From contig OY986973.1 of NCBI GenBank assembly GCA_963920575.1, forward strand, positions 17,160,062 to 17,224,061: a DNA stretch of 64,000 nucleotides. The letters are read 5' to 3'. Each line of letters starts with the position of its first letter. The stretch's first letter is position 1. Positions 20,264 through 31,886 of the stretch are shown here, piece after piece. The notes below the pieces were generated by a model. The model saw only the letters and a program-made list of their open reading frames with translations, was not told where the DNA came from and made no database searches. A program made the translations under genes and the position numbers. The stretch comes from Narthecium ossifragum (Eukaryota > Streptophyta > Magnoliopsida > Dioscoreales > Nartheciaceae).

Positions 20264-23200
20264 CGCGCATACCGGGCCATCATCGACTGTGGTCGCCGGA
20301 GGGTGGTTGCTTGGACACCCGACGGGACACGGTTTGTGCTGTTGGGGGATCGGTTCTCCACCGATTCCTTTGCTTGTGGTGTGGGGAGGCGTGGCAGCGA
20401 GCTTTCAGCCTTGTTGGCCAGCCTGTCCCTGTCCGGTTCTGATGGAGTGCAGCAGCAGTGCAGTTTTCCGAGGATCGTGTGCGACTTTGCGGACGTGTTC
20501 CCCGAGGTATTGCCAGGGCTTCCACCGTCCAGAGAGGTCGACTTCGAGATCGACCTAGTACCAGGTACCGCACCGATCTCTCTTCCGGCTTTCAGGATGG
20601 CACCAGCAGAGCAGAGCGAGCTGAGGACCCAGTTAGATGAGCTGACCAGCAGAGGCTTCATCCGTCCCAGGATGTCTCCCTGGGGGGCGCCAGTGTTGTT
20701 CGCAAAGAAGAAGGATGGTACCCTTCGACTTTGCATAGACTACAGGCGGCTCAACAGGGTGACGGTGAAGAACAGGTATCCGATGCCGCGGATCGACGAC
20801 CTGTTTGACCAGCTTCGTGGATCTTCAGTGTTCTCGAAGATCGACCTACGCACCGGCTACCACCAGTTAAGGGTTCGGGATTGCGACATCCCGAAGACGG
20901 CATTCCGGACTCGGTACGGCCTGTACGAGTTCGTGGTGATGCCGTTTGGGCTGACGAACGCACCAGTAGCGTTCATGGATCTCATGCAGAGGATCTTCCG
21001 GCCTTTCCTAGACGAGTTCGTGGTGGTCTTCGTCGACGACATCCTTATCTACTCCCGGTCAGAGGCGGAGCACGAGCGGCACTTGGCGACAGTGTTGCAG
21101 CTACTTCGGAGGCATCGGCTCTTTGCCAAGGTCTCCAAGTGCGAGTTCTGGCTTGCACAGGTGGGATTCCTTGGACACGTGGTGTCGGCAGCAGGGATCT
21201 CAGTTGACCCCGCCAAAGTCGAGGCCGTGGTACAGTGGCAGAGACCGAGGACAGTGTTCGAGGTCCGCAGTTTCCTGGGCTTGGCGGGCTACTACAGGCG
21301 GTTCGTGCGGGACTTCTCCAGAGTCACCGGACCGTTGACCAGACTGACACAGAAGGCCGTCCCGTTCGTGTGGGATGATGCTTGTGAGCAGGCTTTCGTG
21401 CAGCTGAGGACCAGGTTGACCAGTGCACCGGTGCTGATCGTCCCCGAGCGAGGCGTGGGTTACAGTGTCTACTGCGACGCCAGCGGTGAGGGTTTGGGGT
21501 GTGTCCTTATGCAGGAGGGGCACGTAGTTTCCTATGGTTCTCGCCAGCTGAAGAACCATGAGAGGAACTACCCGACCCACGACTTGGAGCTAGCAACAGT
21601 GGTCTTCGCCCTGAAGACCTGGCGACACTACCTCTATGGCGAGAAGTTCTCAGTCTTCTCGGACCATAAGAGTTTGAGGCACGTTTTCACCCAACGTGAC
21701 CTCAACCTGAGGCAGCGACGCTGGATGGAGCTACTGGAGGACTACGACTTCGAGTTGCATTACCATCCTGGTAAAGCAAACGTTGTCGCAGACGCGCTGA
21801 GCAGGCAGGTGAGAGACACCAGAGCAGCAGTTGCAGGGTTGTCAGCGCGGCAGTGGCAGGCACTCGAGACAGCAGGCCAGTTGGGGCTAGAGTTCGAGGA
21901 TCGGGGATCCAGCAGCTTCCTCTATGCAGTGCAGAGCATGCCAGCAGTACTGACCAGGGTGGTAGAGGCGCAGCGCAGCGACGCAGAGCTCGAGGAGTTA
22001 CGCACCTCAGCGGGCACAGAGGGCACAGACGGAGACTGGGCAGTATCTCCAGACGGAGGGCTACGGTTCCGAGGCAGAGTAGCGGTTCCAGCAGACCCAG
22101 TTCTTCGTGACGACGTCCTGCGAGAGTTCCATCACTCTCGCTTTGCAGTTCATCCCGGCGGCACCAAGATGTACCAGGATCTTCGGCGACAGTTCTGGTG
22201 GCGCGGGATGAAGAGGGCAGTGACGGAGTTCGTATCGCGCTGCCTTACCTGTCAGAAGGTCAAGGCAGAGCACCAGCGAACTCCGGGGTTACTACAGCCG
22301 CTTCCACTAGCTGAGTAGAAGTGGGAGCACATCACGATGGACTTCGTGACCGGACTACCGAGGTCCCCTAGGGGGAATGACGCGATTTGGGTCATCGTTG
22401 ATCGATTGACCAAATCGGCGCACTTCCTGCCTATGCGGGTGACAGACACGTCTGACAGGTTGGCCGGTTTGTACGTCAGAGAGGTAGTCAGACTACACGG
22501 AGTGCCAGTATCTATCGTGTCAGACCGAGACCCCAGGTTCACTAGCAGGATCTGGCGAGGCTTTCAGGAGGCTGTCGGCACACTCCTGACGTTCAGTACA
22601 GCGTTCCATCCGCAGACCGACGGGCAGTCAGAGCGGACGATCCAGATCTTGGAGGACATGCTGCGAGCATGTGTCCTCGACGCAGGAGGCAGCTGGGAGG
22701 AGCACGTTCCCTTGGTGGAGTTCGCCTACAACAACAGCTACCAGTCCAGTCTTGGAGTAGCACCTTTCGAGGCGTTGTATGGTAGGCCGTGTCGTTCCCC
22801 AGTTTGCTGGACAGAGGTTGGAGAGGCTTCACTCACCGGTCCAGACATCGTCAGGAGGTCGTCAGAGAGGTTAGTACAGATCAGGCAGAGGCTTCTGACG
22901 GCTCAGAGTCGGCAGAAGAGCTATGCAGATCGGAGGCGACGACCGCTTGAGTTCGCAGTTGGCGACAGTGTGTTCCTGAGGACAGCACCGTACAGAGGGT
23001 CTGTCAGGTTCGGCAGCAGGGGCAAGTTGGCCCCGAGGTTCGTCGGGCCGTTCGAGATCCTAGAGAGGGTCGGCGAGGTAGCTTACCGCCTTGATCTTCC
23101 TCAGCACATGTCAGCTGTGCACCCGACTTTCCACGTGTCGATGCTGAGGAAGTATCACCCAGACCCGTCTCATGTCGTCAGAGTGGATGACATCGAGCTT

Positions 23201-23404
23201 GAGGCAGACGCGACTTTTGTTGAGCAACCAGTTTGCATACTTGACCAGAGGGATCAGGTCTTGCGGGGCAAGACGATTCCCTTGGTCAAGGTACTGTGGA
23301 GGCACAGAGGCGTCGAGGAGATGACTTGGGAGCGCGAGGCGCGCATGCGGCAGGAGTATCCGCATCTGTTTTCTTCTCAAGGTACCTTTTGTCCTGTCTG
23401 CTAG
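20264..23404 (+). pseudogene. pol: Chromovirus pol: RT, RNase H, integrase, chromodomain; one stop
   Basis: The reading frame starts in the protease-RT linker ([12 protein letters not shown]), then RT with [17 protein letters not shown] and the FVDD box at 21029-21040, RNase H ([30 protein letters not shown]), integrase with a zinc-binding H-H-C-C pattern (about 22124-22260), [12 protein letters not shown] and DGQSERTIQ catalytic segments, and a C-terminal chromodomain ([12 protein letters not shown]...[16 protein letters not shown]). Chromodomains direct such elements to modified chromatin. Only one lesion is seen, TAG at 22316-22318 between the zinc region and the integrase core. The frame stays open upstream through the Tat LTR to 20093, an accidental fusion. 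The gag region is missing. Confidence 0.93.
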
Positions 23405-23476
23405 TGTAGCTTTCCTTTGTTCCGAGCCCTACCTTTATCGAATCTCGGGACGAGATTTCTTTTAAGGGTAATAGGA
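23405..23476 (+). other. Chromovirus post-pol spacer and polypurine tract
   Basis: A short spacer contains CGGGACGAGATTTC, a common chromovirus phrase, and ends in a purine-rich AAGGGTAATAGGA just before the LTR. Confidence 0.65.
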
Positions 23477-23690
23477 TGTGAGGACCCTTCCCTCCCCTCC
23501 TGTGGCTCGCTGTGGGCCGCAAGGGCAATTTGGTAAATTGCACCTTGTCGGCTAGTTCCACACTCGCGCTTGTACACACACTGACCATGTTTGTGGTAAT
23601 GTTTGCTTAGAATGGTTAGTGGACCCCGGGATCGAAAGATCCGGACTTAGGCTTGAATTCTCGCCTAAGTTTAGCTTTCAGCACAAAAAG

Positions 23691-24390
23691 GATCGATCCT
23701 CTCTAGCTAAGAGATCGATCCTCTTGTGCCAGAAAGTCAAGTGTGATCGTCATGGAGAGATCGATCCTCCCTTTGGGAAGGATCGATCCTTCATAGGTCG
23801 GTTCGTTTGCCTATAAAGCAGACGAACCTTCTTCCTTGAGACCCTTTTGAAATCCGGCGATTTGAGCTCAGATCTTGGGATTTTGAAGGCGTTTGAGGAC
23901 GATCCAAGGCCTAGCTGCTTGGATCTAAGCTGCGTTTGCTCCGGTAGGGATCCTACCGACATCTCTTCGGGGTTTTGAGTTTTCCGGTTTGATCTGTGGT
24001 TTATTGCTTAGATCTGCGTATATAGTTGTTGGTTTTCTGTGTTTTTGCCGGTTTTAGACTCGTGGGGTTCTGATCTATCAGATCCCAGAGTTTCATGAAG
24101 TTTGGATGAGTTTTCCGGCGGTATTCCTCGTCGGAAGTACGCCGGAGAACCCATCGGGATCGATCCTCTTTGAGGAAGGATCGATCCCCTTTGGTGAGTC
24201 ATGCTCAGCCCGTGCGGGATCGATCCTCCTAGAGGGAGAGATCGATCCTTTGGTGGCTGGGGGACGACGGGTCTCTGGTTACAAGAGGATCGATCCTCTT
24301 CATGAGAAGGATCGATCTCTTTGGTTCACAGAGACGAGTTTTCCCTAAATACTGAAGGGATCGATCCTCTTGATGAGAAGGATCGATCCT
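23691..24390 (+). repeat. GATCGATC palindrome arrays, AGGATCGATCCT form
   Basis: At least twelve copies occur: four upstream of the TATA box (23691, 23713, 23759, 23781) and eight downstream in pairs (24158-24390). Most have the arms AGGATCGATCCT or GAGGATCGATCCTC. Within pairs the copies are about 22 bp apart. Confidence 0.88.
23812..23818 (+). promoter_or_regulatory. TATA box of chromovirus LTR
   Basis: TATAAAG in GCCTATAAAGCAG lies about 25 bp after the first palindrome set. Confidence 0.65.
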
Positions 24391-26088
24391 TTAGTGGCTG
24401 AAGGGTGTTTTAAGTGGTATTTGCCCGCGGGGCTTTGTATGACAGTTTTTCCTTACTGTCTTGATATCTTGTACATATGATTAAGCATGTTAGCCCTATA
24501 ATAGGGCAGTGGTAAACCGGGAGAGTGATGACTCCCGGGATGTTTAGAATAAACGGGCGGGTAGCCCTACAGCTTTCCATAGCCTTGCATGCCGACGTGC
24601 GCCGAGGGCCTTATCTGCTATATCTGTAAGCTGTTGTTTGCGGGGCTGTTTCCCGGAGCAGGTGTTGTGGTGAACTGCTGGCAGCTGGTGGTGGTACCAC
24701 TGCAGCAGTTCCCTAGACTTTACTTTAAATCGCTCACCACCCCGGGCCGGCAGGGTGCCGTGCCCAGACCTTGTATTTATATCATCACATCCTGCTGCAT
24801 GCTTACATGTATCTATTTAGCGCATGTTCATAGCATGCATTGTATTGTGCATTAGTTGCATCTGTTTAGGGCGTTGCCGATTCGGGGCTTCCGGGTAGCC
24901 CGGATCTATCTCTTAGGACCGTGCGGGTAGCTTGGTCCAGGACTCGATTTGTAGTATTCAGTCTTTCCGATGATAGGGTTAGTTGGACATGAATACTGTT
25001 GTGCTTGATGTTTAGAGGTCGTGTCGGCCTTGAGCCAAGTCGTGGTGTAGCCGGTACCCAATCCTTCTAGAACTCTTGGGTGGCAGGTGTGACTACCCAG
25101 CGGTGCTACCCGCCAACAGTGCCCAGGATCCTGTCGTGAGTTGGCAGTGCCGTTTCCTGTCTTACTGAGTGTGACCCAGTGTGTGACCAGTTCGCTGGAA
25201 GACCACGACTGGGGCTCTCAGGGGTATCCGGTGGGGTTATGGGACCCCTGTGATACACCTAGGCTTTGCTTGGGGACGACACTGTTGTGTTCCCTTCCTT
25301 TGTGAGTGTCGTAGTGTAGTGTCCCTGCTGAACTTAGTGCTCACTCCTACCCGGGCTGCATTTTGTAGGTGCTGGCGTGAGCTCTTCTTCGGTCGCCCCT
25401 ACCGGGCAGGTGTTTGGTGACGTGGCGGCGTCTGGCGGAGCTTGAGGAGCTGTGATCTGTCCGTGTGCACCTTGGTTAGATAGTCTCCTACGGGAGCAAT
25501 TTTGTATAACATTCCCTGTTTGAGGATTTGTACTATATTCCAGCTTTGTGTGTTGAGCTTTATAATTATTGTATAATACAGGATGATTACGCTTATTAGG
25601 GTAACCACTACGATTAGAGGGAAACCTCGCCAAATTTCCGCAGTAGGTTAAGTTCCGGTTCGCGTCGCCCGGCCCGGTTGGGCCTACGCGGGTCGGGGCG
25701 CGACACCGTCGCTGGCGAGAAAACGGGCTGGAGCGCCTTGCTGGAGGTCTAGGCCGCGCGGCGAGAGGAGAAGTGGAGCTTGAGCCGCGGGATCGACGGA
25801 GCTTCTTGCAGCGGGAACCCAAAGACGCGAGCTCTGGATGGGTTCCGGCTATGTCTGCGAGACCGGCGCTGTCTGGTGGTGCACAACGTTGGAGCGTCAA
25901 CAGGACCTCTCCGTCTTCAAGCCACCGAGCTCTCTTTCTCCGACGTGAGCGTCTTGGCAGGAACTCGTCGTCTTTCTTCGGACGTCTTGCGCAGCCTCCC
26001 AACATTCTTCAACCAGCCTTCACCACTCTTCAACCAGCCTTCAATGCTTTTCAACCCCCCCCCCCCCCTTCACACCCCATACCTCCTC

Positions 26089-26096
26089 TATTTATA
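26089..26096 (-). promoter_or_regulatory. TATA box of Tat 3' LTR
   Basis: TATAAATA on the minus strand, duplicated at 51177-51184 in the other LTR. A C-run at 26056-26070 (G-run on the transcribed strand) lies just downstream. Confidence 0.7.
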
Positions 26097-26561
26097 GGCA
26101 CGAGAGGTGTATGTCTTTACATGGAATGGGATCATGGATCCCTTAATCAAAGGGTGCTGATTGTATTTAGAGAATGTTGATCCTTTTATATAAGGATAGC
26201 TACAACGGGATCATGGTCCCTAATCAAAGGGATGCTGATTGCATTAGAATGCTAATCCTTTTATATAAGGATAGCTACCATGCAGCCCATCTGTGATTGC
26301 TTTTGATTTTATTTTTTAATATGGTATGGGATGATTGACCATGCAACCCGATTGGAGATGGCTTCTTCAAGTGTTCTGGCGGATCCTCTTCTGAAATTCG
26401 AGAGTGATGTTCGAATTTCAAATTTATCACGATTTGAATATTTTTTGAATATTTGTCCAGCTTTAATAAGTCACATGTGAATATTTACTCCCGTACAGAA
26501 TATTTATCTGAATTCTGAATGTTTACAGGAGTTTTACCAAAATATCCTCAGCGGTCATATA

Positions 26562-29055
26562 TGTCGCGCCCCGACCCGCGAAAGCCCAACCGGGCCGGGC
26601 GACGCGAACCGGAACCTACAAAACACGAAAAACAAAGCAGGCAAGGGTTTCCTCTAACCTATTGGTCTCCCTAACAATCTATCACAAAACACCCTCAAAT
26701 AAAAGACATTTAATTAAAGAAACCTCGAACCACAGATTTAAAACTTAAGTGTTAATATACATATCCTCGGAGAGGGGAAGATTCAAATACAACATTACTC
26801 CCGTAGGAGATTAACTAACAAAAGGTATAAAAGCAGTAAAGATCGCCACCTCTCAAAGACCACCAGGCGCCGCCGCACCGCCGACCAACTGCCCGGTAGA
26901 GGCCACAGAAGAAGAACTGACGCCTGCACCTGCAAAACGCAGCCCGGGTAGGTGTGAGCACTAAGCTCAGTAGGGATCTACACTACGCCACACAGAAGGA
27001 AGAGGGAAACGCAACAGTGTCGCCCTCGAGCCAATCTCGAGTGAGCTACAATGGTCCCATTACCAATCACTGGTGATCTCTAGGCATATCCAACCATGGT
27101 CACCTCAACGGACTGGGCCCATCCTGGATACACCTAGTGTCGTAGGGTTCCAGCTGTGGTCACCCATCACTCACTGGGCCCACACTAATGCCCCTACTAG
27201 CAGGAAAGGACACTGCCCAAAGAATAAGACCCGCCACCGGTGGCATCTTCAACACCTGACTTGAGGCCGACACGACCTCTAATCATCATCAAGCAACAGG
27301 TGTACCAGTCCTCTAAGCCTATCATCGAATTCGACTGGACACCACAATTCAACCGGGTCCAAACTACCTAACCCCGGTCCTAAGGCTAAGTCCGAGCTTC
27401 CAGCCTCGGGACGGCGACCCAAGGATCACCCACGCCCTAACCAATGCAACTAATGCACACATCAACAATGCATGCTATGACATACACAAACAGGAGATAG
27501 GCATGCAACAGTATGACAAACATCATATAAGTCAACCGGATCGCTGCAGCGGTACCACCGACCGGTGCCAGCCGACCCGCAGCGGGTCCCGGCATTACGA
27601 CGGTACCACGACCGTCGACCGCGAACTCCTGCAACGAGAAGCAACCCCGAAAACCGCTGATGAACAGTAAACAATATAATATTATATTCCGAAATATAAT
27701 ATTATATTCAAACACCCAAAACCTCTACTTATGGGCTATTTGATCTTGTCGATCCGACGTCCAAACGACGTCCGATTCAAGATCCAACTTAGCCACCAGT
27801 AGGTGTATATACCAGGATCAACATATCCAAAATTCAGAATTATCCAACGGTTGGATTTACGGGAAAACGCTAATCAAAATCGTTAATCAAACTAACTTTC
27901 AAATTAATTGCTGCAAAGCAGCCCTCCAGAAAACAATTCATAACAAATCGTAGAAATATCGGCAAAATACGAAATAAGATGGAATAGAAAGCTAACGAAT
28001 AGATCTAGAACTCTTATGTTTATGAAAAGCCAAGATCATGTACGCGCTGGCCGAAAAACTCGCCGCAAGCTGGCTGTTCTTCAAGAACAGCAGAAAACCA
28101 GAAATCCGAGACTAATCATGCATAAAACCCACTCAAATCTCAACTGATTAATATGAAACTTAAATCAGTAATTCTAACAGGTATAAGCAATCCAACAAAA
28201 TAAGGATCAACAAGATCCAACGGCTAGATCTAAAGAAAACCCGAAAACAACTTCAGTAGTTATAACCCTACCTAGCTGCGCTTTTCTCGGCTGATTCCCC
28301 GCGATTTGATCACCAACAAGCCTCCAAACTACTTCAGAGATCTTCCTCTCGTTGCCACGAATCCAACGAGCCTTAGAACGCCGAAAACGATCGTCGGAGG
28401 AGGGAGAACGGAGGAGATGAAGCTCGCCGGCGGAGAGGAGAAGAAACAGAGCACCGCGGAAAAGAAGAGAAAGAAGGAAGAAGAAGAGAAAGAAGGAAGA
28501 AGATGAGAAGAGAAGGAGGAAGAAAGGAAGGGAAAAAGGGGAGGGGAAAGCGGGGAAAGAGGGGAGAAAGGTGAAGGGAGGGGAGGGAAAGTCCTCCCCC
28601 CTCTGACACGAGAGAGTGACGGCCAGCGGTGGCCGTCCTCGCGAAGCAGAAAAGCCACCGACGCGAGTCCGATCGGTCGCTCCAATGAGCGATCGATCGC
28701 TCGCGCCCTGGCTCGATCCCACCACCGACTCGGTCACGAGTCCGACCGATCGCTCCAAGGAGCAATCGATCGCTCGAGGGTCGTCAGCTGCCCAAAGGCA
28801 AACTTCCACGCGCCCGAGCTGGGATCTTCCGATCCCGGGTCCACCTAGCCAGTCTAAACAAGCATTAACACAAACAAGGCCGGTGTGTGCACACGCGGGT
28901 GTGAAACAAACCAACAATGCGCAATTTACCAAATTGCCCTTGCGGTCCAAGAAACAATGCGATCCACCGGATTGCGCGCTCGACGCGAAACAAACCAACG
29001 AGCCACGGGCCCGACCCAACCGGTCGACCCAGAAGTAGAGGGACGGGTCCTCACA
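26562..29055 (-). mobile_element. Chromovirus solo LTR A
   Basis: On the minus strand it runs TGTGAGGACCCG...GGGCGCGACA, flanked by ATATA at 26557-26561 and 29056-29060. The empty site is present at about 51645 in the other Tat LTR. It is 2,494 bp. It belongs to the same family as the 3' LTR at 23477-25705 and LTR B, with many differences. It contains TCCAACGGCTAGATCT near 28217, a purine-rich stretch at 28430-28590 and CGATCGATCG palindromes at 28670-28780. Long minus-strand frames (such as 28207-29019) are low-complexity and not genes. Confidence 0.93.
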
Positions 29056-29343
29056 ATATATGTCGGACCAAAGTATTTTGGAGGGTGGAATGGTCAGATT
29101 TCAATCAATTATATCCCCGAGGGTGTGAATTGACTGAAATACCCCTCAAGGTTAAGGATAGAGGTATGGTTACCAAAATACCCATGGGGCTTAAATGTTC
29201 GAAATACCCCTTTGGTTGTGGCTTATGTGTTGTCCAAATATATATTTTGGACGAAAATACCCCTCGAGGTGAACGGGACGTCGAAGGTTGATGTGTGGCC
29301 ATAATCATCTCCTGAGAGTTGCAAATGACCAAAGCACTCTTAT
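29056..29343 (-). repeat. Tat LTR U3 segment with AAATACCCC units
   Basis: This part of the Tat LTR lies between two solo LTRs and matches 51644-51930. It carries repeated AAATACCCC phrases about 30 to 60 bp apart, continuing at 31351-31886. Confidence 0.85.
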
Positions 29344-31350
29344 TGTCGCGCCCCGACCCGTGAAAGCCCAACCGGGTCGGGCGACTCGAACCGGAACCTA
29401 ACTAGATGCGAAAATAATGGCGAGGGATTCCCCCCCAACTTACTGATTTCATTAAACAGTTCATAACCCCACCGCGTGCCCCTGAGGCCCACGAACATGG
29501 TCGCACTCAGTAGCAGGAAACAACACTGCTGGCCCACGAGCAGGGAACGTCACTGCAGGCGGGAAATAACACCGCTAAGTAGTCAACCTCTCTACTCAAG
29601 GGTCAACACAGTGGAACACGGGCTACACCTCAGCATCCTGACTCAAGGCCGACACGACCTCAATAATCATCAAGCAACATGTGTACCAGTCATCTAAGCC
29701 TATCATCAAGTTTGACTGGACACCACAATTCGAACCGAGTCCTAACTACCCAACCCCGGTCCTAGGACTAAATCCGAGCTTCCAACCTCGGGACGGCGAT
29801 CCACAAATCACCCACACCCTAACCTTATGCAACTAATGCACAACAGAGAATGCATGCTATGAACATACACAAGCAAGAGAAATAGACATGCAACAGTATG
29901 ACAAGGCAGCATATAAGTCCAACCGGATCGCTGCAGCGGTGCTACCAACCGCTGCCAGCCGATCCACAGCGGGTCCCGGCATTACGATGGTACCACGACC
30001 GTCAACCGCGGACTCCTGCAACGGGAAGCAACCCCGAAAACTTCGATGAACAGTAAAATATATTATTATAATCCGAGCTTATAATATTATACTCAAAACA
30101 CCAAAATGTTCTCTACAAGCAGCTAGTTGACCCCGTCGATCCGACGTCCAAACGACGTCGGATTCAAGATCCAACTTAGATACCAGTAGGACGACATGCC
30201 GGGATCAACATATCCAAAATCCATGATCATCCAACGGTTGGATTAACGGAAAAACATTAATCAAAACAGCTAATCAAAACTCCATAAGACGCCATCAGTC
30301 AGCTTGGGATCGATCCGTAACATTTGGATCGATCCAAAGCTTCATACCAGCTTCAGATCAGCCTCATCGCAGGCTACGAGAAAAATCACTACAATTCGTA
30401 GAAACATCGGAAAAATATGAAATAAACTGGAATGGAAAGCTAATGAAGAGATCTACAACTCTTATGTTTAGCAAAAGCCAAGATCATACACGTACAAGCC
30501 GGAAAACTCGCCGCAAGCTGGTTGTTCTTCAAGAACAGCAGAAAACCGAAAAATCCGAGATTAATCATGCATAAATCCTACTCAAATCTCAACCAAAGAT
30601 CATGAAACTTATATCAGTAATTCTAATAGACAAGATGCATCCAACAACACAATTTCATCAAGATCTAACGGCTAGATTTAACGAAACCCATTAAACACTC
30701 TCGTAGGTAGAAAATCTACCGAACTGCGCTAATCTTCGGTTGATTCCCCGTTAATCAGTCACCAACAAGGTTCCAAACTACTTCAGGGATCTTCCTCTCG
30801 TCGCTACGGATCCAACGAGCTTTAGAACACCCAAAACGGTGGCCGGAGGAGCGAGAATGGAGGAGAAGAAGATGGGCTGCCGGAAGAAAACAGAGCAAGC
30901 AGAGCTTGCGGGAAGAAGAAAGAAAGAAGGAAGAAGAAGAGAAGGAAGAAGAGAAGGAGAAAGAAGGGGAAGGTAGGGGAAGGTCGGGGAAGGTCAGGGG
31001 AGGTGGGGAAAAAGGGAAGGTGAGGTCCTCTCCTCTGACAACAGAGAGCCCGCTCAACTGCCCAACTGCTCTGCTCACGAGTCCGATCGATCGCTCCTAG
31101 GAGCGATCGATCGCTCAAGGGCTGTAAGCTGCCCAAAAGCAAGCTTCAGCGCGCCCGAGCTGGGATCTTCCGATCCCGGGTCCACCTAACCATTCCAATC
31201 AAGCACTAACACACACAAGGTCAGTGTGTGCACACGTGGGTGCGAAACAAACCCACAAGGTGCAATTTACCAAATTGCCCTTGCGGTCCACAACGAGCAA
31301 CGGGCCCGACCCAGGCGGTCAACCCAGGAAAGGAGGGACAGGTCCTCACA
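29344..31350 (-). mobile_element. Chromovirus solo LTR B
   Basis: On the minus strand it runs TGTGAGGACCTG...GGGCGCGACA, with CTTAT duplications at 29339-29343 and 31351-31355. It is 2,007 bp, shorter than LTR A, and has the same orientation. It holds ATCTAACGGCTAGAT near 30663, a purine-rich tract at 30900-31030, and palindromes near 30307-30340 (TTGGATCGATCCAA and variants) and 31081-31115 (GATCGATCGCTC). I see no gene inside. Confidence 0.93.
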
Positions 31351-31886
31351 CTTATCATGGGCAATTTTGGAAAATTATATTAGATTTGTAGGTTTAAGTG
31401 GGATACTGCCAAAACCATCTAAGGATCGATGAAAGAATTCTGAAATATCGGAATTTGTGTGTTCTTTATCAGAATTTCAAAAATACCCATGAAGGCTATA
31501 ATTACCAAAATACCCCTCTTTTTATGTAGACTGATGTCAAAATCATAAAGGGTTAATTTGGAGTTTAGGTCTAATTTTTGACCAAAATACCCAAAATACT
31601 CCATGGGGGTGAAAATTATCGAAATGTCCTTTGGTTTATATAGTATGCCGTCAAAACCATGTAGGACGAATCGAGATGTGTTAGGGAGTTTAACCATGTA
31701 TATTCAGTCAAAGTTCCCAAAATTCCCTTTGTCATTTCCAAAGTTGAGAAAGCATGTATAAAGCATTTTAAGTATGCTTTCGAATGTTGTCATGCCTTTG
31801 TAAAATATCTAATGCATGTATGTATGTGACAAGGGTAATTTTATAAATATTACGAATTCTACCCTTAGTCAAAATTGGTGTCAACA

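Larger units (their letters stand above)
20249..25705 (+). mobile_element. Chromovirus (Tekay/Del-like) lacking 5' LTR and gag, inverted U5 end at left
   Basis: Flanking duplications CCGTC at 20244-20248 and 25706-25710 are perfect, and the empty site is seen at 50782 in the other Tat LTR. The right end is a normal 3' LTR terminus (CGCGGGTCGGGGCGCGACA). The left end is the exact 19-base reverse complement of it (TGTCGCGCCCCGACCCGCG), not the expected TGTGAGGACC, and pol begins immediately. The 5' LTR, leader, gag and most of the protease are absent. The copy therefore appears to have been integrated with the same LTR end on both sides, or was rearranged afterwards. Confidence 0.88.
23477..25705 (+). 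repeat. Chromovirus 3' LTR
   Basis: The LTR runs from TGTGAGGACCC to GGCGCGACA, 2,229 bp. The start is fixed by the ends of the related solo LTRs at 29055 and 31350. It has a promoter-proximal GATCGATC array, a TATAAAG box at 23812-23818, and a second set of palindromes at 24158-24390 downstream of the box. The remainder (24420-25705) has no gene. Confidence 0.9.
19577..31886 (-). repeat. Tat 3' LTR, split by three chromovirus insertions
   Basis: The LTR segments are 19577-20248, 25706-26561, 29056-29343 and 31351-31886, together about 2.3 kb. On the minus strand it begins TGTTGACACC directly after the polypurine tract and ends TTATCCACGAACA. The right-hand LTR (50133-52090) supplies the uninterrupted order and confirms each insertion point. 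It holds a TATA box at 26089-26096, a four-copy 21-bp minisatellite at 19955-20039, and an AAATACCCC-rich array in U3. Confidence 0.93.

Noticed and set aside
23691..24390. CRISPR-like array of spaced palindromic repeats
   Set aside because: The repeat core is 8-14 bp, spacers are irregular, no cas genes exist, and the surroundings are a plant LTR. It is kept as a promoter-type array instead.
28207..29019. 270-codon minus-strand open frame
   Set aside because: It lies wholly inside solo LTR A, crosses the purine/pyrimidine tract, is Ser/Phe/Leu low-complexity and has no homologue that I recognise.
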